Shown one piece after another: positions 1 to 8,902 of a stretch of 64,000 nucleotides of DNA (its first letter is position 1; every line of letters starts with the position of its first letter). Source of the stretch: Rhodoplanes sp. GTDB lineage: Bacteria; Pseudomonadota; Alphaproteobacteria; Rhizobiales; Xanthobacteraceae. The position numbers and the translations under genes were made by a program. The notes below the pieces were generated by a model. That model was given only the letters and a program-made list of their open reading frames with translations, was not told the origin of the DNA and did not search any database. The DNA is taken from assembly GCF_013377085.1 (NCBI RefSeq), contig NZ_JACAAX010000008.1:87365-151364 (forward strand), written 5' to 3'.

Positions 1-644
1 TCGTCGTCGACGTCCCACCGGGCCGGGTTGTCTTCGATATAATGGCGAATGCGGTCCAACGCCGGTTCGTCACGCACGACATGCTCGTAGTAATTGCGTT
101 GCCAGAGCCGACCACGGAATGCGACCCATCCCCTCTCCTTCACCCCGCGAATGTATTCGACCGTGGTGGCCGATTTGAATGCGCCGACCACCTCACCCAG
201 CCGGACACCCATGCGGGCGGCGAACTGGGCGCCCATGAGGGGCGCCCCTACCGGCAGGCCGCGGGCGGCGAACTGGGCGCCCACGAGGGGCGCCCCTACC
301 GGCAGGCCGACTTCCGTAGGGGCGACCCTCGTGGTCGCCCCGCTCGCGGCGGCCGCCGGGTCCGACGACCCTGTGTCCGCCAGCAGGACGATCCCGTGCA
401 CGTGATTCGGCATCACCACGAACACGTCGACCTCGACGCCCGGAAATCTCCCCGGAAGGCCGTCCCACATCGCCATCACCATCCGTCCGGCATCGGTGAG
501 CCGCACCGAGGCATCGATCGGCTCACCGAGCAGACAAATTCGATCCTGTGTGCAGATCGTCACGAAATACGCTCCGGCTTGCCCATAGTCGTATCCCTTC
601 AGGCGAAGAGAACGGCGACGGCGCACGACCGGGCCTGGCATCAT
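1..644 (-). CDS. REP-associated tyrosine transposase (RAYT, IS200-like Y1 family), 3' end beyond window
   Basis: Reading the minus strand from an ATG gives an open frame of 214 codons still open at the window edge. It contains the HUH metal-binding motif MPNHVHGIV at about residues 78-86 and the catalytic-tyrosine region QRNYYEHVVRDE at about 181-192, followed by the family's IRHYIEDNPARW stretch, so single-strand DNA transposase chemistry of the Y1/RAYT type is expected. Between the two motifs the protein carries Gly/Pro-rich repeated segments encoded by palindromic DNA units. It lies 25 nt downstream of the rhuM-like gene in the same direction. A second ATG follows directly, so the start is uncertain by one codon. 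Only a few C-terminal residues are likely missing. Confidence 0.85.
   Translation of the reverse strand, partial: MMPGPVVRRRRSLRLKGYDYGQAGAYFVTICTQDRICLLGEPIDASVRLTDAGRMVMAMWDGLPGRFPGVEVDVFVVMPNHVHGIVLLADTGSSDPAAAASGATTRVAPTEVGLPVGAPLVGAQFAARGLPVGAPLMGAQFAARMGVRLGEVVGAFKSATTVEYIRGVKERGWVAFRGRLWQRNYYEHVVRDEPALDRIRHYIEDNPARWDVDD
213..308. repeat. 48-bp in-frame tandem duplication inside the RAYT gene
   Basis: Two adjacent 48-bp copies (213-260 and 261-308) differ at one base (t/c in catgagg versus cacgagg). Each adds 16 codons, so the frame is kept. Each copy carries one palindromic unit, and the near identity points to a recent duplication. Confidence 0.9.
227..340. repeat. three REP-like palindromic units inside the RAYT coding sequence
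   Basis: Three 25-bp imperfect palindromes of the form GTAGGGGCG...CGCCC or its complement lie at 227-251, 275-299 and 316-340. The unit at 316-340 is base-for-base identical to one inside hsdM at 3274-3298. RAYT enzymes are known to act on REP palindromes, so these are candidate substrates sitting inside the transposase gene itself. Confidence 0.8.
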
Positions 645-669
645 GGGTCGGCATCCTCGGTTAAGCCGC

Positions 670-1710
670 TCACGGTTTGCGCTCCGGCTTGCTCAGCCGC
701 CGCGCCTCGGCCTGGAGCCTGGCGAAATCCTCGTCGGCTTCGCGTTCGGCATCCTCGGTCTCGGCGGCGCGGCGGTTGGTGTCGAACGTCTCGAACCGGG
801 CATGCGCGATTTGGGTCATCTGCTCGTGCGACATCCGCCCCTTGCCGTGAAGCACCTCGCGCTCGTTGAACGCCAGAAACCGGTCGGTCTGGGCGATCCA
901 GTCGGCCATGCGGGTCTCCTGCCGGCGCGACGCGCGGTCCTCGGCGAAATCGAGGAACATGGTGGTGAGACGGTTCAGCGTCTCGATCTCGTCGGCCTGA
1001 AGGTAGTTCTTCGAGACGGTGACGTCGGCCTTGCGCACCCGGTCGCCCTCCCAGGTGGTCAGGGCCATGTTGGGCTTGGTCGAATCGGCGCGCGCGACGA
1101 TCAGCTCGGCCGCGGTGCGGCCCGTCACGGCATAGACGAGCTTGTTCTGGATGGTGGCGAAGAACGCCTTGGCGGTCTCGGCCGTGCCGTCGTAGTCGAC
1201 GCTGGACGCTTTGAAGAGGTCGCGGACTTTTTGGTAGAACCGCTTCTCCGAGGCCCGGATGTCCCGGATGCGGCGGAGCAGCTCGTCGAAATAGTCGAGG
1301 CCGCCGGGCTCCTTCAGCCGCGCGTCGTCGAGCACGAACCCCTTGACCAGATACTCGCGGAGCACCGTCGAGGCCCATTGGCGGAACTGGGTGCCGCGCG
1401 GGCTGCGCACGCGATAGCCGACGGCAAGAATCGCGTCGAGATTGTAGGTCTTGACGGTCCGCCGGACCGACCGTGCGCCCTCCTGCTGAACTTGTAAGAG
1501 ATCCTTACAGGTTGCCCCCTCCACCAGCTCCCCCTCGCCATAGAGGGTGCGCAGGTGCTGGGTGACGTTCTGGGGCGTGGTGTCGAACAGGGCCGCGATC
1601 TCGGCCTGGGTCAGCCAGACGGTGCCGTCCTGCAGGCGCAGCCGGATCGCCGCACGCCCGTCCTCGGTGCGGTAGAGGATCAGCTCGCCCCGGGACGGGC
1701 TTTCGGTCAT
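670..1710 (-). CDS. rhuM: RhuM-family protein of a type I restriction-modification operon
   Basis: A 346-residue protein beginning GELILYRTEDGRAAIRLRL with the family's WLTQAEIAALFDTT helix-turn-helix-like segment near residues 33-46 and the QNKLVYAVTGRTAAELI stretch around residue 190. These are hallmarks of the virulence-associated RhuM family (PF13310), whose biochemical role is not established but which often sits with type I RM genes. Its ATG overlaps the hsdS stop by four bases (ATGA), indicating translational coupling in hsdM-hsdS-rhuM. The C-terminus is acidic and charged. Confidence 0.85.
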   Translation of the reverse strand: MTESPSRGELILYRTEDGRAAIRLRLQDGTVWLTQAEIAALFDTTPQNVTQHLRTLYGEGELVEGATCKDLLQVQQEGARSVRRTVKTYNLDAILAVGYRVRSPRGTQFRQWASTVLREYLVKGFVLDDARLKEPGGLDYFDELLRRIRDIRASEKRFYQKVRDLFKASSVDYDGTAETAKAFFATIQNKLVYAVTGRTAAELIVARADSTKPNMALTTWEGDRVRKADVTVSKNYLQADEIETLNRLTTMFLDFAEDRASRRQETRMADWIAQTDRFLAFNEREVLHGKGRMSHEQMTQIAHARFETFDTNRRAAETEDAEREADEDFARLQAEARRLSKPERKP

Positions 1711-3053
1711 GCGACCCGCTCCACGATCCTCTCGGCGTCTTTTACGCGCAGCTCACCGGAGATGAGCTTTGGCAGGAGCGTGTCGCGGAGGGATGCGAGA
1801 ATTTCAGACATTCGACTGTTGGCGGCGATCTTGGCATTGAAGTCGGAGAGCGGCTTTGTCAGCTTCTCACGCACGCCCGGCGGAGGCACCGGAAAAGACA
1901 TGCCTTCTAAGATGTCCGTCGGGAGCACACCCGTTCCATGCCCAGATGCCTGCACTTTGGAAAACAAATAGGCTGATGCATCCAGAAGGGCGAACAGCAG
2001 AAATGTGCCGTCGCCCCATTTTGGCACGAACGCCTTGACATCCTGATTGAAAGTGACGTCACGCCGAGCCTGGGAAATCCGGACTCCTTGATGAAGACCC
2101 ATGCCGCGTACCATCACGAGTACGGAGCCATTCGAAACAAGACGCGTTCCGTTGCCGATCGCCATCGGGGTCACTTTTTCGTCCGAGCGGTCCACATGAA
2201 TTGCCGTCATCGCCTTTGGGCTGATCCACGGTAATTCACCACCCCAGTAGTCGGCAACGCTCTTACTCGGTGTTCCGCCAGAATAGATATTCGAAAGCTG
2301 CGAAAGAGACTGAACGAACCACCCCGCGGGAATCGCGCCCGATTCCGAGTTCTCGAACGAACCCGGGAAAAGGGATGCAAGCGTTCGAGGCAGGCGAACA
2401 TCCTGCCCCCTCGCCTTCGCGCGGACGGGATCGAAATCCGCGAACCACGATTTGAACAGCGCCCGCGCCATGGCCTCCAGCGTCTCGTTCGTCCGCCGGT
2501 TCAACTCGATCTTGTCGTCGAGCGTGCCGAGGATGTGGGCGATGGCGCGCTGCTCTGACCGTTCAGGTAGTCGAAGGGAGATGGATCGAAGCGACGTCAG
2601 GGGCTGACCAATTCCGGGAGTCCCAACAGTAGAGGCATGCTTAAGTAACTCATGACGACCGACGGTAGACCTGAAGAAGTAATATATGTATAGCGGGTCG
2701 ACGATTGAGGTATTACAAGTAAGCTTCATCATGCTCGTTGACATAATATATCTTTTTGCCACATTAAACGGAACAATCCCAACAAGCCCAATCGCGCCGC
2801 GGTGAGGAAAGACAAGATCTCCTGGCAATACGTTGCTTGATGAGAGTTCGTCTGCCGTCTCGTCAGCCACATAGACGAAATCACCGCCCAACACTCGCGT
2901 ATCGGTAATATTGTTACCGCGAATAACCGGCACGCCATCATTTGTATATAAGTCACTTTTCATTCGAGATCCAAATGGACCAATTGCGATGGCTCTATCT
3001 GTTTCAGCTTTAATTTGGTCAATAGTGACAGCTTTCCAACAATCACCCGCCAT
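1707..3053 (-). CDS. hsdS: type I restriction enzyme specificity subunit HsdS
   Basis: A 448-residue protein with two target recognition domains separated by conserved helical spacers. The first spacer contains [19 protein letters not shown] and the second ends near [17 protein letters not shown], the normal HsdS layout. HsdS sets the DNA sequence recognised by the HsdM methylase and the HsdR nuclease. The start overlaps the hsdM stop by 11 nt. The DNA for the first recognition domain, roughly 2590-3020, is markedly richer in A+T than the rest of the operon, which suggests exchange of that domain by recombination (inference). Confidence 0.93.
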   Translation of the reverse strand: MAGDCWKAVTIDQIKAETDRAIAIGPFGSRMKSDLYTNDGVPVIRGNNITDTRVLGGDFVYVADETADELSSSNVLPGDLVFPHRGAIGLVGIVPFNVAKRYIMSTSMMKLTCNTSIVDPLYIYYFFRSTVGRHELLKHASTVGTPGIGQPLTSLRSISLRLPERSEQRAIAHILGTLDDKIELNRRTNETLEAMARALFKSWFADFDPVRAKARGQDVRLPRTLASLFPGSFENSESGAIPAGWFVQSLSQLSNIYSGGTPSKSVADYWGGELPWISPKAMTAIHVDRSDEKVTPMAIGNGTRLVSNGSVLVMVRGMGLHQGVRISQARRDVTFNQDVKAFVPKWGDGTFLLFALLDASAYLFSKVQASGHGTGVLPTDILEGMSFPVPPPGVREKLTKPLSDFNAKIAANSRMSEILASLRDTLLPKLISGELRVKDAERIVERVA

Positions 3054-4833
3054 ACCCGAGCTCCTTCATGTTGGCGGCGATGGCAGCGTCGAGCTTTTGG
3101 GCCTCCTCCTGCTGCTCCCGAAGCGTTTTGGCGAGCCGGGCCATCTTCTCCTCGAAGGGCTCGTCGTCCTCCTCGGCCGCGGCGGCACCGACGTAGCGGC
3201 CCGGCGTCAGGACGTGAGCGTGTTTGCGGATATCGTCGAGCGTCGCCGCCTTGCAGAAACCCGGCACGTCGACGTAGGGGCGACCCTCGTGGTCGCCCTC
3301 TGCACTGCCGTTTCGGGCGGGCACGAGGCCCGCCCCTACCGGGTCGCCTTTCTCTCGGGCGGGCACGAGGCCCGCCCCTACAACGGCGGCGTCCACCGCA
3401 CCATCGCAGCCGTAGGGGCGGCCCTGGTGGCCGCCCGTTCCCGCACCGGCACCATCGGGGGCGGGATCGCCACGCCACGCATGATAGGTGCCGGCGATCT
3501 TTTGAATGTCCTCGTCGGTCAGCTCGCGGTGGACGCGGTCGACCAGCGTTCCCATTTTTCGCGCGTCGATGAACAGCGTCTCGCCGCGGCGGTCGCGGAA
3601 CCGGCCGTTCTTCTTGGTCCGCGCCAGGAACCACAGGCACACCGGGATCTGGGTCGAGTAGAAGAGCTGGCCCGGCAGCGCCACCATGCAGTCGACGAGG
3701 TCGGCCTCGACGATCGCCTTGCGGATCTCTCCCTCGCCCGACTGGTTCGACGACATCGAGCCGTTGGCGAGCACGAAGCCGGCGAGCCCGGTGGGTGCGA
3801 GGTGGTAGATGAAGTGCTGCACCCAGGCGAAGTTGGCGTTGCCGGCCGGCGGCGTCCCAAAGACCCAGCGCTTGTCGTCCTTCAAGAGATCGCCGCGCCA
3901 GTCGGAATCATTGAACGGCGGATTGGCCAGGACGTAGTCGGCTTTCAGATCGGGGTTGCGATCGTTGTGGAATGTGTCGCCGTGGCCGATCTGGGCGTCG
4001 ATGCCGCGGATCGCCAGGTTCATCTTGGCGAGGCGCCACGTCGTGTAGTTCGACTCCTGCCCCCAGATCGAGATGTCGGCGTGCGCCTTGCCGCCGTTGC
4101 CGTTCCCGTTGGTGTGCGCGCGGATGAACGCCTCGCTCTGCACGAACATGCCGCCGGAGCCGCAGCACGGGTCGTAGACCCGCCCCTTGTAGGGCGCGAG
4201 CATCTCCACCAGCACCCGGACGACATGCGAGGGCGTGTAGAACTGCCCGCCGCTCTTGCCCTCGGCGCTGGCGAAGCGGGCCAAGAAATACTCGTAGACG
4301 CGGCCGAGCGTGTCCTTGGCGCGGTCGGTCGGGCTGCCGAGGGCGATGTCGCTGACCAGGTTGATGATCTGGCCGAGCCGCTGCTTGTCGAGCCCGGGCC
4401 GGGCGTAGTCCTTCGGCAGCACGCCCTTGAGCGAGGCGTTGTCGCGCTCGATCGCCTCCATGGCGTCGTCGACCAGCTTGCCGATGGTCGGCTGCGGCGC
4501 CATCGCCTTGAGGTAGGCCCAGCGCGCCTCCGGCGGCACCCAGAAGATGTTGTCGGCGCGGTACTCGTCCGGGTCCTCCGGGTCGGCCCCCTGGGCGCGC
4601 TCGGCCTCCAGGGCGGCGTGCTTCGCCTCGAAGGCGTCGGAGATGTATTTCAGGAAGATCAGCCCGAGCACCACGTGCTTGTACTCGGCCGCGTCCATGT
4701 TGTTGCGCAACGCGTCGGCCATCTGCCAGAGCCTGGCCTCGTAACCGAGATTCGCGCTGGTCGTCTTGCTGCCGTTGCCGTTCGACGTATTGTCCGTTTC
4801 GGACCCGTTTCTTTTCGGTCGCCCCCGCGGCAT
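3043..4833 (-). CDS. hsdM: type I restriction enzyme DNA methyltransferase subunit HsdM
   Basis: A 596-residue N6-adenine methyltransferase with an HsdM N-terminal helical domain, the AdoMet-binding motif DPCCGSGG near residue 223 and the catalytic NPPF motif near residue 304. The C-terminal end ([16 protein letters not shown]) is typical. Usual family members pass from a YHAWRG segment to VPGFCK with about ten residues. Here some 60 extra residues intervene (about 458-521), encoded by four palindromic repeat units and giving VGAGLVPAR and HEGRPY peptides. The frame is intact, so the gene is probably functional. It is first in the operon and divergent from the DUF262 gene. No hsdR is present in the window. 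Confidence 0.93.
   Translation of the reverse strand: MPRGRPKRNGSETDNTSNGNGSKTTSANLGYEARLWQMADALRNNMDAAEYKHVVLGLIFLKYISDAFEAKHAALEAERAQGADPEDPDEYRADNIFWVPPEARWAYLKAMAPQPTIGKLVDDAMEAIERDNASLKGVLPKDYARPGLDKQRLGQIINLVSDIALGSPTDRAKDTLGRVYEYFLARFASAEGKSGGQFYTPSHVVRVLVEMLAPYKGRVYDPCCGSGGMFVQSEAFIRAHTNGNGNGGKAHADISIWGQESNYTTWRLAKMNLAIRGIDAQIGHGDTFHNDRNPDLKADYVLANPPFNDSDWRGDLLKDDKRWVFGTPPAGNANFAWVQHFIYHLAPTGLAGFVLANGSMSSNQSGEGEIRKAIVEADLVDCMVALPGQLFYSTQIPVCLWFLARTKKNGRFRDRRGETLFIDARKMGTLVDRVHRELTDEDIQKIAGTYHAWRGDPAPDGAGAGTGGHQGRPYGCDGAVDAAVVGAGLVPAREKGDPVGAGLVPARNGSAEGDHEGRPYVDVPGFCKAATLDDIRKHAHVLTPGRYVGAAAAEEDDEPFEEKMARLAKTLREQQEEAQKLDAAIAANMKELGYGG
3274..3436. repeat. four in-frame REP-like palindromic units inside hsdM
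   Basis: Units of 25 bp lie at 3274-3298, 3315-3339, 3357-3381 and 3412-3436, in alternating orientation. The second and third are identical to each other, and the first is identical to the RAYT unit at 316-340. Together with their spacers they account for the non-family insertion in HsdM and contain no stop codon in the hsdM frame. Confidence 0.85.
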
Positions 4834-5225
4834 TGTCCGTCCTGTGCATTTCTTCGAGGTGGACCGCTATGGCCCTTGGTCGCGCGCCGGAACCATAGCG
4901 AAAGTCGCGGACGAGTGCACATCGGAGCTCGGCATGCATTGCCGACACCAAGCCTCGGCCCGTGGCCAATTTTCCCAACCAAACACCACCTTTGTAGCCG
5001 GCTGACTCGGCGTATGGTCGACTTCGAACCTGCTCTATCCTTTTTTCATCGCCAAGCTAATACTTGGAGCGGATTCCAAGCGACAGCGACCGAGCGCTCC
5101 AGAGCATGCAGGTGGCTTTCTACAGCTATACTCACACGGCCTAAAGCACGGCAGAGCGCTTCAGATTTGTCCATTGGTGCCTTGACCGTCGAAAAGCTGT
5201 TGCGCAGTAATACGTGGGGGGTGAG
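4834..5225. other. divergent intergenic region between hsdM and the DUF262 gene
   Basis: This 392-bp stretch has no convincing gene and should contain both divergent promoters. A small inverted repeat, CTTGGA-6 nt-TCCAAG at 5063-5080, is the only symmetric element I can point to and could be an operator. A run of six T occurs at about 5041. No clear -35/-10 pair was recognised. Confidence 0.5.
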
Positions 5226-7472
5226 ATGACTCTTCTATTCACGACGACCAACTATCCGGTCAACGCGCTCATCGAAGACATTGCCCACGGAAAGATCGGC
5301 CTGCCCGAGCTGCAGCGTCCTTTCGTGTGGCCCAACGTCAACGTGCGAAACCTGTTCGATTCGCTGTATCGCGGCTACCCGGCGGGGTTCCTGCTGTTCT
5401 GGGATACCGGAGCCGCACCGGGGCTCAAGGGGATCGGTGCGAACAACGACAAAGCCGTGCCCAAGCTCGCGATCGTCGATGGACAGCAGCGACTGACGTC
5501 GCTCTACGCCGTGATCAAGGGCGAGAAGGTTCTGCGCGAGAACTTCACGCACGAGCACATCCAGATCGCCTTCAATCCCCTGTCCGAGCGCTTCGACGTC
5601 GCCGACGCCGCGATCCGAAAGGACAAGGCGTATATCCCCGACATCTCCGAAATCTGGAAGCCGGGGACGAAGCTGCTGCCGTTCGCAAAGAAGTTCATCG
5701 AGACCCTGAATGCGACGCGGGAGCTCAGCGAGGCGGAGCTCGGAAAGATCGAAGACTCGATCAGCCGGCTTCACATCCTGCCGCAATACACGTTCGTCGC
5801 GCTGGAGATGGTGTCGTCGGTGGACGTGGAGACGATCGCGGAAATCTTCGTCCGCATCAACGGCGAAGGAAAGAAGCTGAACCAGTCGGACTTCATCATG
5901 ACGCTGATGTCCGTCTTCTGGGACGAAGGCCGCGCCGAACTCGAAGGATTCGCCCGCCGAGCCGCCCTTCCCGCCGACGGCCACACCTCGCCGTTCAACC
6001 ACTTCATCAAACCGGCACCCGACCAGATGCTGCGCGTGACCGTGGGGCTTTCCCTGAAGAGAGCGCGGCTCGAAAGCGTCTACAGCGCGCTCCGCGGCCG
6101 CGACGCCAAGACGGGCCTCGATATCCCCGAAAGGCGAGAGGCGCAGTTCGCGCTCATGCGCGAAGGCCAGAAAGTCGCTCTCAAGCTGTCGAACTGGCAC
6201 CACTTCCTGAGCGCGCTGACGCTTGCCGGTTATCGCGGCAAGAAGATGATCAGCTCCGAGACCGCGATCGTCTTCAGCTATGTTCTCTACCTCATCGGGA
6301 TTCGCGATTACGCAATCGATCGCGACCAGATGCGGCAGGCGATTGCCGAATTTTTCTTCATGGCCGCACTGACCGGCCGCTACACCAGCTCGCCCGAGAC
6401 GCGCTTCGAGTCCGACCTTGCCACGCTTTGGCAGCTTCCGAATGGTGAGGCCTTCCTCTCCAAGCTCCGTGAGCTGTGCGCGACGACACTGACCGGCGAC
6501 TATTGGGCCATCACGCTGCCGAGCCAACTCGCGACCTCCGCGTCGCGCAGCCCCTCGCTGTTCGCCTACCAGGCCGCGCTCATCACTCTCGATGCGTTTG
6601 CGCTCTATAGCCCGATCAAAATCGCAGCGCTCGCCGACCCGAACTTGAACGGGTCGAAGTCCGCCATGGAGCAGCACCACCTTTTCCCGCGTGAGTTCCT
6701 GAAGCAGCAGGGCGTAACCGACGTCAAGCAAATCAACCAGATTGCGAACTTCGCTCTGATCGAGTGGCCCAAGAACATCGATATCGGATGCGACTCTCCG
6801 GCTGATTACGCCCCGACGCTCGACAAGACCTTCTCGGCAGCGCAGCGCGAGCAAGCGTACTTCTGGCACGCCCTGCCGCACCTTTGGTGGGAGATGCCCT
6901 ATGAGGCGTTCCTCGTCGAACGACGTGTCCGGATGGCCAGGGTCATCCAAACCGCTTGGAAGCAACTGACCGGTGATCTGCCGGAAAGCGAGCCGAGCGT
7001 TCTTTCCATTGCCGACCTTATCGCATCGGGAGAGACTGATGCGGTGGAGTTCAAGTCGACACTCCGAACCAACCTCCACACCGGTCTGCCGGACGAGAAA
7101 ATTCACTTGGCCGCCCTCAAGTCGATCGCCGGCTTTCTGAATGCCAAAGGCGGAACCCTGCTGATCGGTATAGCCGATGACGGCGAGGCGCTCGGCCTGA
7201 GCAACGATGCGTTCCCGAACGAGGACAAGATGGGGCTGCATCTCGTCAACCTGGTCAAGGACCGGATCGGCGACGTTTTCCTTCCCTACGTTCACTCCCA
7301 CTTCGACGATTACGATGGCCAGCGTATTCTCGCGGTTCGTTGCGAGAAAGGACCAAAGCCGGCGTTCGTCAAGGATGGGGCAGCGCAGCGCTTCTTCGTT
7401 CGCGGGGGAAATGCAACCACGGAACTCATTGGGTCGTCGGTGATGGATTACGTGAAGCAGCGTTTCGGCTGA
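5226..7472 (+). CDS. DUF262 (GmrSD-like) - HNH-like - AlbA_2/Schlafen-type fusion protein
   Basis: A 748-residue protein. The N-terminal half is DUF262: LPELQRPFVW near residue 26, IVDGQQRLTSLYAV near 84 and IFVRINGEGKKLNQSDFI near 207. A middle HNH-like segment carries MEQHHLFPREFL at about 481, followed by a conserved Asn region (NFALIEWPKNIDI). The C-terminal 150 residues read as AlbA_2: VEFKSTLR near 607, then GGTLLIGIADDGEALGL. DUF262/HNH proteins include GmrSD-type restriction of modified DNA; AlbA_2 is a putative nucleic-acid-binding domain. An anti-phage role is inferred. ATG 5226 is preferred over the upstream GTG at 5214 because GGGGGTGAG sits immediately before it. The 3' end overlaps the antisense integrase tail by 47 nt. 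Confidence 0.85.
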   Translation: MTLLFTTTNYPVNALIEDIAHGKIGLPELQRPFVWPNVNVRNLFDSLYRGYPAGFLLFWDTGAAPGLKGIGANNDKAVPKLAIVDGQQRLTSLYAVIKGEKVLRENFTHEHIQIAFNPLSERFDVADAAIRKDKAYIPDISEIWKPGTKLLPFAKKFIETLNATRELSEAELGKIEDSISRLHILPQYTFVALEMVSSVDVETIAEIFVRINGEGKKLNQSDFIMTLMSVFWDEGRAELEGFARRAALPADGHTSPFNHFIKPAPDQMLRVTVGLSLKRARLESVYSALRGRDAKTGLDIPERREAQFALMREGQKVALKLSNWHHFLSALTLAGYRGKKMISSETAIVFSYVLYLIGIRDYAIDRDQMRQAIAEFFFMAALTGRYTSSPETRFESDLATLWQLPNGEAFLSKLRELCATTLTGDYWAITLPSQLATSASRSPSLFAYQAALITLDAFALYSPIKIAALADPNLNGSKSAMEQHHLFPREFLKQQGVTDVKQINQIANFALIEWPKNIDIGCDSPADYAPTLDKTFSAAQREQAYFWHALPHLWWEMPYEAFLVERRVRMARVIQTAWKQLTGDLPESEPSVLSIADLIASGETDAVEFKSTLRTNLHTGLPDEKIHLAALKSIAGFLNAKGGTLLIGIADDGEALGLSNDAFPNEDKMGLHLVNLVKDRIGDVFLPYVHSHFDDYDGQRILAVRCEKGPKPAFVKDGAAQRFFVRGGNATTELIGSSVMDYVKQRFG

Positions 7473-8699
7473 TCGCGGATTGGTCGAACTCGCTACCGCC
7501 ATCGGTTACGCCGGAGGAACGGTCGCGTCTGCCCGCCTCGCAAAAGGTCGCCCACCGCTCCATGAGATCGCGGCGCTTCTCGAGGGCATCGCAGCGCCGA
7601 TAGGCCCGTTCCGTGGCATCGCCGACCACGTGGGCCAGCGCCGCTTCCGCGACCTCCCTGGGGACATCGGTACGCTCGCCGACCCAGTCGCGAAAGGCAG
7701 ACCGGAATCCGTGCACCGTGAACGCGCCGGCACCTGTTCGCCGCAACACCATCGCCAGGGCCATCACGGATAGGGGTTTTTCCGGCTTGGCGCCGGGGAA
7801 AATGAAGCTTCCGATCTTGGTTTCGGCAAGGCCCTGCAGGATTTCGACGGCGCGCTGCGAAAGCGGAACCCGATGCTCGCGGGCAGCCTTCATTCGTCCG
7901 GCCGGCACTGTCCACACCCGCGCCTCGACATCGATCTCCGACCATTGGGCCCCCAAGACCTCACCGGACCGCGCCGCGGTGAGGATCGCAAACTCCAGCG
8001 CAAGTGCCGACACGCCGTTCAGGGCGTGTAGTGCGGCGACGTAGTCCGGCACGTCAGCGAAGGGCATCGCGGCATGGTGTCCACGCGACAGCGTCCCCCG
8101 TTTCGGCAGAAGGTTGGCGAGATGCCCCCGCCAACGGGCCGGGTTGTCGCGTGACCGCAGCCCGCGGGCCGCCGCCGCATCGAGCACCCGCTCGATCCGG
8201 CCGCGCACCCGGGATGCGGTTAGGGTTTCTTCTGCCAGATCGGGGTGAGGCACTGGAGCACGTCGTCGGTGTCGATCTCGGACAGCCGTTTCGACCAGAT
8301 CGGCACGGCGTAGGCGACGAGGGTCGAGCGCCATTGCGCCCGGTGCTTCGCGTTCCGGAAGCCTTCCTCGATGCTGTCGATGAGCTTCTGGGCGAAGTCG
8401 CCGAACCGGTCGATCTCCAGAGCCGCAGCCCGCTCGGCCCGGCGGACTGCGAGTGGATCGCCACCCTTCGTCAGAACCCGTCTCGCATCCCCGGCCAGCT
8501 CGCGCGCCTCGGCGAGACCAATGGCCGAGGCCGATCCGAGCCCCATCTCCATGCGCCGCCCGTCGCGCATGTAGCGGTACACCCACCTCCTCGCCCCGCC
8601 TGTCGAGACGACGAGCCGGAGACCGTGGCCGTCTTCGTACTTGCCAGGCGGCGCCGTCTCGACCTTCCGGGCTGTCAGTCCGTGCCGCGATCCAGCCAT
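7426..8699 (-). pseudogene. P4-type tyrosine integrase, frameshifted
   Basis: The N-terminal half (DUF4102-like, MAGSRHGLTARKVETAPPGK) reads from ATG 8699 to a TAA at 8220-8222, ending TPIWQKKP. The family sequence continues in the -1 frame as LTASRVRGRIERVLDAA through the catalytic domain to the stop at 7426. One extra base near 8222-8226 (for example a fourth C in the CCC tract) would restore a continuous KKPLTASRVRGRIE reading. Catalytic residues are present downstream: TAARSGEVLG (Arg), HGFRSAFRDW (HxxR), LAHVVGDATERAYRR (His, Tyr). It is the likely integrase of the accessory region. A sequencing error is possible. Upstream, a direct repeat of TTGGGGGAT occurs at about 8713-8740. Confidence 0.8.
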
Positions 8700-8902
8700 C
8701 CGGTCACCCCCTATCCCCCAATTTATCCCCCAATTTGATCTGGATTGTAGCGGACGGTGGCGGTCTAGAGAAGACGATCGGAAGAATTATCCCTTTATAT
8801 CCAGCGCATTTCAGGATACCAGGAGGGGACGGTGGACATATGTTCGGCGGACACCCCGTCCGCCAAAGCTTCATTTCGGTTATTGTCATATATGGACTAC
8901 AT

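Noticed and set aside
2911..5229. 772-codon open frame on plus strand across hsdM
   Set aside because: Antisense to a clearly conserved hsdM; composition is Val/Arg/Gly-rich frame shadow typical of high-GC DNA.
5235..7502. 755-codon open frame on minus strand across the DUF262 gene
   Set aside because: Mirror of a gene with recognisable domain motifs; no family motif in the antisense reading.
8700..8902. Possible tRNA or tmRNA attachment site beside the integrase
   Set aside because: I looked for acceptor-stem pairing and a T-arm but found none; only a short hairpin and a direct repeat of TTGGGGGAT are visible.
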